A DNA stretch of 19,019 nucleotides from Kiloniellales bacterium (GTDB lineage: Bacteria; Pseudomonadota; Alphaproteobacteria; Kiloniellales; JAKSBE01): contig JASJAL010000039.1 in NCBI GenBank assembly GCA_030067055.1, positions 1 through 19,019 on the forward strand, read 5' to 3'. The notes beneath the pieces were generated by a model. The model had not been told where the DNA came from, made no database searches, and saw only the letters and a list, made by a program, of their open reading frames with translations. The stretch's first letter is position 1; the number at the start of each line of letters is the position of its first letter. A program made the translations under genes and the position numbers. Of this stretch, positions 13,774 through 19,019 are shown piece after piece.

Positions 13774-14715
13774 ATGTCTTCGCGACTAATACTCGTGACC
13801 GGCGGCTTGGGATTCATCGGCAAGCACTTCGTGGCGGCCTGCCTCGACCGGGGCGACTACGTGATCAACGTCGACCGCGTCAACTATGCCGCCGATCGCG
13901 TGATGAAGTGCGCCTTCAAGCAACAGCCCAACTACCGCTTCATGGAGGTCGATGTCTGTGACCTGGAGTACCTTCCGGAATGTGACATCGTCGTCAATTT
14001 CGCGGCCGAGTCGCACGTCGACAATGCCATCGCCGACAACTACAAGTTCTGCCGCTCCAACATCATCGGCGTCCAGCACCTGCTGGAACTGGTGCGGAAC
14101 AAGCAGGAGCACGAACGCCCCCGCTTCGTCCAGATCAGCTCCGACGAGGTCTACGGTGACTCCCTGGACGGCAAGTTCACCGAGGACGACCTGCTGCGGC
14201 CGTCCAACCCCTATTCGGCGACCAAGGCCTCGGCCGACATGCTGGTGCAGAGCTGGAGCCGGACCTACAAGATCCCCTTCAACATCGTCCGGCCATCGAA
14301 CAACTACGGCACGCATCAGTACCCGGAGAAGCTGATCCCCAAGTCCTCCTGGCGCATGAAGCGGGGCCTGCCGGCCCTGATGCACGGCGACGGAAGCTAC
14401 GTTCGCTCCTGGCTGCACGCCGAGGACACCGTTGCGGCCATCATGACCGTGCTCGAGGCCGGCGAGATCGATTCCATCTACAACGTCTCCGGCGACCTGC
14501 ACTTGCGCAACATCGAGGTCCTGCAAAAAATCGCCGCAATCCTTGGGGTGCCCGAGGCCGAGGCCTGGATGCCGGTCACCGACCGGAGCGGACAGGACGT
14601 GCGCTATGCCATCGATGACCAGCGGGTTCGAAACCTGGGCTGGCATCCGATCCGGGATTTCGACGAGGAGCTGAAGAAGATCATCCACGAGATCGACTTC
14701 CAGCGCTTCATCTAG
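13774..14715 (+). CDS. NAD-dependent dTDP-glucose 4,6-dehydratase-like SDR
   Basis: A 313-residue extended short-chain dehydrogenase. It has the nucleotide-binding TGGLGFIG (9-16), an acidic residue in INVDRVNYA (D34) for NAD preference, NFAAESHVDNA (75-85), the ISSDEVYGD active-site block (121-129) with the Asp-Glu pair that defines 4,6-dehydratases, the Y147-x3-K151 couple in NPYSATKAS, and RPSNNYGTHQYPEKLIP (173-189). RmlB converts dTDP-glucose to dTDP-4-keto-6-deoxyglucose; this protein is about 30 residues shorter than usual RmlB and uses SDE in place of TDE, so UDP-sugar or another dehydratase is possible. The ATG at 13774 is preceded by AGGGAG 9 bp upstream; a TTG start at 13747 is less likely. 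It probably works with the aminotransferase just upstream, although the AT-rich region between them suggests its own promoter. Confidence 0.88.
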   Translation: MSSRLILVTGGLGFIGKHFVAACLDRGDYVINVDRVNYAADRVMKCAFKQQPNYRFMEVDVCDLEYLPECDIVVNFAAESHVDNAIADNYKFCRSNIIGVQHLLELVRNKQEHERPRFVQISSDEVYGDSLDGKFTEDDLLRPSNPYSATKASADMLVQSWSRTYKIPFNIVRPSNNYGTHQYPEKLIPKSSWRMKRGLPALMHGDGSYVRSWLHAEDTVAAIMTVLEAGEIDSIYNVSGDLHLRNIEVLQKIAAILGVPEAEAWMPVTDRSGQDVRYAIDDQRVRNLGWHPIRDFDEELKKIIHEIDFQRFI

Positions 14716-14774
14716 ACCGGTCTCCGTTCAAGCGGTACCGGCCCGCGATCCGCGGAATAGTCATATCCGTAGGC

Positions 14775-14792
14775 GAGACCGTGCCAGGTCTC
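14775..14792 (-). terminator. Hairpin at the 3' end of the DUF3108 gene
   Basis: GAGACC-GTGCCA-GGTCTC is a perfect 6-bp inverted repeat with a 6-nt loop that overlaps the stop codon of the minus-strand gene and lies between two convergent genes. No T-run follows on either strand, so it is at most a weak or Rho-assisted transcription stop site. Confidence 0.25.
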
Positions 14793-15630
14793 AGCGCGCA
14801 AAGGTTTCCTTGGTCGGCTTCGCCCAGGGCACGATCTTGGCGGCATGGACCCGAATTTGCCCGAAGCGGTAGTCCGCCTCCAGGCGAACCGGCAGCAAGG
14901 GCGCGCCGGCGACCGCTTCGGCGAGGTAGACCCTCACCTTTTCGGGGAAGTGCCTCTTGCGGATTTCGCTTTTCTTGAAGCCGGCGACCTTCTCGATCCG
15001 CACCAAGCATTCCATCGCTGTCCCGGCATAGGCCGCGTAGTCGGAGGGCGGCAATTTGGCCGAACCGACGTGGCTGAGCTTCACGCGGAACAACCGGCGC
15101 CCGTCATAGACCGGCCGCTCGCCATCGCAGCGGCCCTCGCGGGTGATGGCCTCGATGATGCTGAATACCGTCGTCAAGGGATCCAACGAGCCGTTGCGCA
15201 AGCCTTGCGGGACAGGATCGCGGTTATCGTTCTCCGGGGCCGGTTCTGCCCGAATCAAGGGACCATCGTTGCCCTTGTAGTTGACCCGCACCCATCGCTT
15301 CTTCCGGCCGTTCTTGAAGTAGTCGACGCTGTAGCTGGCCGGCACGACCTTAGCAGCGTCGCGGCAGCCATCGGCCCAGGAAACCAGCTTGAAGGATGTC
15401 AGGTAAGAGACGACGCCGTAAGGCTCGGCCGCCAGACGAAGGTCGAAGCAGTCATCGTAGAGACCAAGTTCGATGTCGGCCTTGGCGACTTGAAAGCCGC
15501 CCATATAGAGCTCGAAATGCGCCGTCAGGCCGGAGTTCGCCCCCACGGCCGGCGGCGCGGACAGGAATCCGCCCAAGGCCACAAGGAAGCAAGCGGCGAT
15601 ACCGGATTTCTTGATCCTGGGCTTAACCAT
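14791..15630 (-). CDS. Secreted DUF3108-domain protein
   Basis: A protein of about 279 residues with a signal peptide: basic start (MVKPRIKK), hydrophobic core about 9-25 and a probable cleavage near residue 30 (PPAVGA). The mature part begins LTAHFELYMGGFQVAKADIEL, followed by LGLYDDCFDLRLAAEPYG and later GSLDPLTTVFSIIEAI, which fits the DUF3108 family of periplasmic beta-rich proteins. No enzymatic motif is seen. DUF3108 proteins are thought to be beta-barrel-like and envelope-located, and their role is unknown. I prefer the ATG at 15630, which has AGGA a few bases upstream, over the ATG at 15645. The gene is convergent with the SDR gene and has its own upstream region. Nothing ties it functionally to either neighbouring operon. 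Confidence 0.8.
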   Translation of the reverse strand: MVKPRIKKSGIAACFLVALGGFLSAPPAVGANSGLTAHFELYMGGFQVAKADIELGLYDDCFDLRLAAEPYGVVSYLTSFKLVSWADGCRDAAKVVPASYSVDYFKNGRKKRWVRVNYKGNDGPLIRAEPAPENDNRDPVPQGLRNGSLDPLTTVFSIIEAITREGRCDGERPVYDGRRLFRVKLSHVGSAKLPPSDYAAYAGTAMECLVRIEKVAGFKKSEIRKRHFPEKVRVYLAEAVAGAPLLPVRLEADYRFGQIRVHAAKIVPWAKPTKETFAR

Positions 15631-15957
15631 GTTGGTCCTGCGCATGAGGTGATCGGGCGGTCCCTGAGGCCGCGCCCCAGCGTCTACAAAGCGCCATCGT
15701 CTCTCGTTGCTGGATAAGCAACTTGGCCTCTAGACCGATCTTATGCAAGGCCTAAAGGGAGTATCCCTCAGCCCAAAGATCACAAAGTGTTACATGGAGT
15801 TACGGCTGAATATTGAAGCCGAGAGGGATCCGAATTCGCGGAAGGTGCAAGGTCTTGACGCAGAAGTAACCAGCCCCCGAGGCCTTCCGAAGATGGACCT
15901 GGGCACTCTAGACGAGCCGATCCCAGCGCGGCCTCTCGAGCCGTGCCGCGACCGCCC
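15631..15957. other. Intergenic region with two short palindromes upstream of the DUF3108 gene
   Basis: This stretch has no convincing gene; the open frame at 15743-15961 has no recognisable features. It holds a perfect 6-bp inverted repeat GTTGCT-GGATA-AGCAAC (15706-15722), about 75 bp upstream of the DUF3108 start, and a second small palindrome AGGGA-GTA-TCCCT (15756-15768). Either could be an operator or an RNA hairpin in a leader. I see no riboswitch that I can name and no tRNA. Confidence 0.4.
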
Positions 15958-15990
15958 TTGACAGGCGGAAGACGTTATGAGATCACTATA
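15958..15990 (+). promoter_or_regulatory. Candidate sigma-70 promoter of the methionine operon
   Basis: A perfect TTGACA -35 hexamer stands at 15958-15963. The corresponding -10 position (17-18 bp later) falls on the left arm of the 32-bp palindrome and reads GATCAC or ATCACT, a poor match; the better CTATAT is a few bases too far. A regulator bound to the palindrome would block RNA polymerase at this place. Confidence 0.5.
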
Positions 15991-16013
15991 TCAAGATATC
16001 CTTATATAGTGAT
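15982..16013 (+). promoter_or_regulatory. 32-bp AT-rich palindrome, probable SahR-type operator
   Basis: The arms ATCACTATAT (15982-15991) and ATATAGTGAT (16004-16013) are perfect inverted repeats; the 12-bp centre adds four more matching pairs, so 14 of 16 positions pair. Inside it ATATCAAGATAT is itself a 5-2-5 palindrome, allowing two overlapping dimer sites. It ends 17 bp before the start of an ArsR-type regulator gene, so autoregulation and control of the metF-metH operon is the natural reading. ArsR-family dimers usually bind such AT-rich palindromes. Which effector releases the protein is not visible; S-adenosylhomocysteine is expected by family. Confidence 0.72.
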
Positions 16014-16030
16014 TTTAGTCCGATCCAGCG

Positions 16031-16990
16031 ATGGAACAGCTTCTACAGGGCCTGCGCGCCGTAGCCGAAGGAACCCGCCTTCGGATCCTGGGACTTTGCG
16101 CGCACGGCGATCTGACCGTGACCGAGCTGGTCGAGATCCTGGGCCAGAGCCAGCCCCGGGTCTCCCGGCACCTGAAGCTGCTGATGGAAGCCGGCCTCCT
16201 GGAGCGCAACCAGGAAGGCAACTGGGCCTACTATCGCTTGGCCCCCGAGGCCGAACTGGCGCGGCTGATCGTCGACCTGATCCCGGCCGAGGACCCGGCC
16301 CACGCGCTGGATCTGGAGCGGCTGCAAGCGGTCAAGCAGACCTACGAGGTCCAGGCGGCGGCCTACTTCCGCCGCAACGCAGCCAACTGGTCGCAGATCC
16401 GCGCCCTGCACGTCGACGAGGCCGAGGTCGACGCCGCGCTCGCGGAGGCCTTCGCGGGCGAGCCGATCGGCGACTTGCTCGATATCGGCACTGGCACGGG
16501 CCACGTCCTGAAGCTGCTGAGCGACCGCCTGACCAGTGGGGTCGGAATCGACCGTTCGCTGGACATGCTGAAGGTGGCACGATCCAACCTCTTCCGCGAC
16601 GGCCTGCGGCACTGCCAGGTCCGTCAGGCCGACATGAAGCAGCTGCCCTTCCGGGCCGAGGGCTTCGACGCCGTGACCCTGCACATGGCGCTGCACTACG
16701 CGGAGCGGCCCGAGGACGCCCTGGCCGAGGCGGCGCGGGTCCTGCGCCCCGGCGGCAAGCTGGTGGTCATCGACTTCGCCCCTCACGAGCACCTGCAGCT
16801 GCGCGAGGAGCACGCCCATCGCTGGCTCGGCTTCTCGGAAGAGACCATCCAGGACCACTTCGCCCGGCTTGGCTTGGTCCCAGAGACGACCCGGCGGCTG
16901 GAGGGCGGGGCGATCACGGTGGTGCTTTGGAGCGCGCGGCGCCCGGCCAACGACGCGCTGGGGCGAGGCCCGGCCCGGGCTGCCGGTTAG
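16031..16990 (+). CDS. sahR: ArsR-family regulator fused to a SAM-dependent methyltransferase domain (SahR-like)
   Basis: A 319-residue two-domain protein. Residues about 10-75 form an ArsR winged helix (EGTRLRILGLC, the recognition segment QPRVSRHLKLLMEAGLLE). Residues about 145-290 are a class I methyltransferase fold: LLDIGTGTG (149-157, motif I), VGIDRSLDML (171-180), the DAVTLHMALHY strand and LRPGGKLVVIDF (238-249). The fusion placed directly upstream of metF and metH is the arrangement described for SahR, a repressor of methionine-cycle genes that responds to S-adenosylhomocysteine. The fold presumably serves as the effector sensor, though enzymatic activity is not excluded. There is no usual metal-binding CxC pair of ArsR metal sensors. 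The ATG is 17 bp after the large palindrome and lacks a strong Shine-Dalgarno. metF follows after 11 bp, so it is the first gene of the operon. Confidence 0.82.
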   Translation: MEQLLQGLRAVAEGTRLRILGLCAHGDLTVTELVEILGQSQPRVSRHLKLLMEAGLLERNQEGNWAYYRLAPEAELARLIVDLIPAEDPAHALDLERLQAVKQTYEVQAAAYFRRNAANWSQIRALHVDEAEVDAALAEAFAGEPIGDLLDIGTGTGHVLKLLSDRLTSGVGIDRSLDMLKVARSNLFRDGLRHCQVRQADMKQLPFRAEGFDAVTLHMALHYAERPEDALAEAARVLRPGGKLVVIDFAPHEHLQLREEHAHRWLGFSEETIQDHFARLGLVPETTRRLEGGAITVVLWSARRPANDALGRGPARAAG

Positions 16991-17001
16991 GAGCAGACGA
17001 G

Positions 17002-17868
17002 ATGACCCGCATGTCCCGGATATCCCTGGAGTTCTTCCCGCCGCAGAAGCCGCAGGCGGAGGCCGGCTTCTGGCAGACCCTTGAGAAGCTGAGCGGACTG
17101 CGGCCCGAATTCGTGTCGCTCACCTACGGCGCCGGCGGCAGCGACCGCGCCCGCTCGGACCGGATCCTGGGCGGCCTCCTGGAACGCGACCTGGCCGAGC
17201 CGGCCGCCCATATCACCTGCGTCGCCGCGCCACGGGGCGCCGTGGACGACTGCGTCCGCGCCTGGTCGCAGGCCGGGGTCCGGCGCCTGGTGGCTCTGCG
17301 CGGCGACATGCCGGACTTGGACGCGCCCTTTCAGCCGCATTCCCAGGGCTACGAGAACGCCGCCGATCTGGTTGCCGGGCTGAGACGGATCGGCGACTTC
17401 GACATCTCGGTCGCCTGCTATCCCGAGAGCCACCCCGATTCGCCCTCGACCCAGGCCGACCTGGACAACCTGAAGCGCAAGCTGGATGCCGGCGCGGCAC
17501 GGGCGATCTCGCAGTACTTTTTCGATGCCGAGACTTTCCTGCGCTTCCGCGACCGCGCCCGGCGGGCCGGGATCACCCAGCCCATCGTCCCCGGCATCTT
17601 GCCGATCTTCCACTTCGGCAAGGTCCGGAATTTCAGTCAGCGCTGCGGTACCGCGGTGCCGGACTGGCTGGCCGCCCGCTTCGACGGCCTGGACGACGAT
17701 CCTGAGACCCGTGATCTCGTTGCCGCGACAACCGCCAGCGAGCTCTGCCAGGCCTTGCTGCGCGAAGGCGTCGAGAGCTTTCACTTCTACACCCTCAACC
17801 GCGCCAAGCTGACCCTGGCGATCTGCCGGATGCTCGGCCTGCGCCCGCAACTGGAGGAGGCCGCCTAA
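17002..17868 (+). CDS. metF: 5,10-methylenetetrahydrofolate reductase
   Basis: A 288-residue MTHFR, the FAD enzyme that reduces methylene-tetrahydrofolate to 5-methyl-tetrahydrofolate, the methyl donor for MetH. It shows SLEFFPPQ with the catalytic Glu10, VSLTYGAGGSDRARS (about 38-52), the LRGDMP segment (about 98-103), ACYPESHPDSPS (about 138-149), KLDAGAARAISQYFFD (about 159-174) and PIVPGILP (about 195-202). The length is close to the usual 290-300. The ATG at 17002 has AGGAG 8 bp upstream and is preferred to the ATG at 17011. Its stop overlaps the start of the next gene (TAATG), suggesting translational coupling. All key blocks look intact. Confidence 0.96.
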   Translation: MTRMSRISLEFFPPQKPQAEAGFWQTLEKLSGLRPEFVSLTYGAGGSDRARSDRILGGLLERDLAEPAAHITCVAAPRGAVDDCVRAWSQAGVRRLVALRGDMPDLDAPFQPHSQGYENAADLVAGLRRIGDFDISVACYPESHPDSPSTQADLDNLKRKLDAGAARAISQYFFDAETFLRFRDRARRAGITQPIVPGILPIFHFGKVRNFSQRCGTAVPDWLAARFDGLDDDPETRDLVAATTASELCQALLREGVESFHFYTLNRAKLTLAICRMLGLRPQLEEAA

Positions 17869-18725
17869 TGCGGACCCTGATCGAATCCCTGGAGCAACGG
17901 GTGTTGCTGACCGATGGCGCCGCCGCGCGCCGCCTCCGCGACGAGGACCTGGATGTCGGCCGGGATTTCTTCGGCGCAGAGGACCTCCTCGCGGTGCTCA
18001 ACCTGACCCGCCCGGAACTGGTCCGCAGGACCCACGAGGCCTACCTGGAGGCCGGCGCGGACGTGATCCGGACCAACAGCCTGGGCGCCTCGCCTTTGAG
18101 CCTCGCCGGCCAGGGCTTCGCCGGGGAAGCCTTCTTCCTCAACCACGCCGCCGCCGAGATCGCCGCACAGGCGGTGGACAGCCTTCCCGGCCGCGGCCGG
18201 CGCCGCTTCGTCCTGGGCGTGGTGCGGGACGATGGCTGGGACGTCGCGCCCGCCGAGATCGAGGCCGCCGTGACGATCCAGGTCGAAGGGCTGCTTTCGG
18301 GCGGCGCCGACGGCATCACCCTCGATATCCTGCCCGGCGCCGGGCGGACACCGGTCTTCCTGCGCGGCGCGCGCCGGGCGGTGGAGAGCCTGAGCGCCCG
18401 GGCGCCGATCTTCTTGCAACGCGGCCCGGCCGGTCCGGATTTCTCGGGCTTGGCCAAGACCCGGGCGGACGGCGTCATCCGCTACCGCCACGGCCCCGCC
18501 GCCCGCACAGGCCTGCTCGCTGCGGCGATCGAGGACAGCGGGGTCAACCTGGTGGGCGGGGGCGACCTGCCGGAGGACACCGCGCGCCTCGACCGCCAGC
18601 TCCGCGGCCTGGCGGAGGACGGCTTCCGGCCCTACCTGCCGGCGGTGCGGCCGAGTTCGCCCGACCAGATCGAGACCCCTTCCAGCGTCCGCGCGGCGGC
18701 GCTGGATCCGGCCCTGGCCGGCTGA
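17868..18725 (+). CDS. Cysteine-free homocysteine S-methyltransferase-like protein
   Basis: A 285-residue protein homologous to the N-terminal homocysteine-binding barrel of Met[12 protein letters not shown] at the N-terminus, [33 protein letters not shown] (about 43-75) and a barrel ending [16 protein letters not shown]. The last block occupies the place of the family GGCCG motif that donates two zinc-binding cysteines; here it reads GGGDL. The protein contains no cysteine at all, so the usual zinc-thiolate catalysis cannot occur. It starts at the ATG overlapping the metF stop, with GGAGGAGG 7 bp upstream, and is followed 19 bp later by metH. A standalone copy in a metF-metH operon points to a regulatory, scaffold or alternative-substrate role. 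It is not decayed: the frame is full length with strong ribosome-binding signals. Function unknown. Confidence 0.85.
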   Translation: MRTLIESLEQRVLLTDGAAARRLRDEDLDVGRDFFGAEDLLAVLNLTRPELVRRTHEAYLEAGADVIRTNSLGASPLSLAGQGFAGEAFFLNHAAAEIAAQAVDSLPGRGRRRFVLGVVRDDGWDVAPAEIEAAVTIQVEGLLSGGADGITLDILPGAGRTPVFLRGARRAVESLSARAPIFLQRGPAGPDFSGLAKTRADGVIRYRHGPAARTGLLAAAIEDSGVNLVGGGDLPEDTARLDRQLRGLAEDGFRPYLPAVRPSSPDQIETPSSVRAAALDPALAG

Positions 18726-18744
18726 TCCGGAGGAGTCTCTCGCC

Positions 18745-19019
<275 letters not shown>

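Noticed and set aside
15743..15961. Small open frame upstream of the methionine operon, considered as a leader peptide
   Set aside because: No Met-rich run, no Shine-Dalgarno that stands out, and no attenuator hairpins after it.
15646..16030. SAM or SAH riboswitch upstream of sahR-metF-metH
   Set aside because: I could not recognise the conserved cores of known SAM/SAH riboswitches; the large palindrome and the ArsR-type regulator already explain control.
15943..17868. 641-codon open frame that would fuse a long N-terminal region to MetF
   Set aside because: The upstream part runs out of frame through the SahR-like gene and is Arg/Pro/Gly-rich; MetF has its own AGGAG and ATG at 17002.
17868..18725. 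Broken N-terminal part of metH (frameshift or pseudogene)
   Set aside because: metH has its own complete N-terminus starting at 18745, and this frame has intact start, ribosome-binding site and stop, so it is a separate paralogue.

Overview
The window is GC-rich, densely coded DNA, most likely from an alphaproteobacterium (Rhodospirillales-like or a related order). That placement rests on three things: ELM1-family proteins, an ArsR-methyltransferase fusion regulator placed directly upstream of metF, and a bacterial Tam41-like cytidylyltransferase. No RNA genes, insertion sequences or CRISPR arrays were seen.

Region 1 (1-8505, all on the minus strand) is a run of nine tightly spaced genes that looks like one lipid-related transcription unit. 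Read 5' to 3' from right to left it encodes: a GT-A/GT8-like glycosyltransferase, a fatty-acid-hydroxylase-superfamily membrane enzyme, a large GNAT-like acyltransferase, a MobA-like nucleotidyltransferase, a calcineurin-like metallophosphoesterase, an LptF-like and an LptG-like permease, a diacylglycerol/ceramide-kinase-type lipid kinase, and the N-terminal part of a Tam41-like CDP-lipid synthase that runs off the left edge. The gene content resembles loci for anionic sphingolipids (GNAT-type ceramide synthase, ceramide kinase, head-group cytidylyltransferase). Serine palmitoyltransferase and ceramide reductase are not in the window, so the product is an inference. Two different cytidylyl/nucleotidyltransferases plus a dedicated LptFG pair make this the best candidate here for an undescribed lipid synthesis and export system.

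Region 2 (7603-12348) overlaps the head of that unit. It holds two copies of one module: a 300-residue GT-A-like glycosyltransferase on the minus strand, divergent from an ELM1-family (GT-B-like) protein on the plus strand. The two glycosyltransferases align without a gap at about two thirds identity; the ELM1 copies are much more diverged. They are followed by a DegT/DnrJ/EryC1 sugar aminotransferase and a dTDP-glucose-4,6-dehydratase-like SDR (12448-14715), so the whole block looks like surface glycan or glycolipid biosynthesis. A secreted DUF3108 protein lies opposite (14791-15630).

Region 3 (15958-19019, plus strand) is a methionine-cycle operon: an ArsR-methyltransferase regulator (SahR-like) behind a 32-bp AT-rich palindrome, metF, a cysteine-free relative of the MetH homocysteine-binding domain, and the start of metH, which runs off the right edge.
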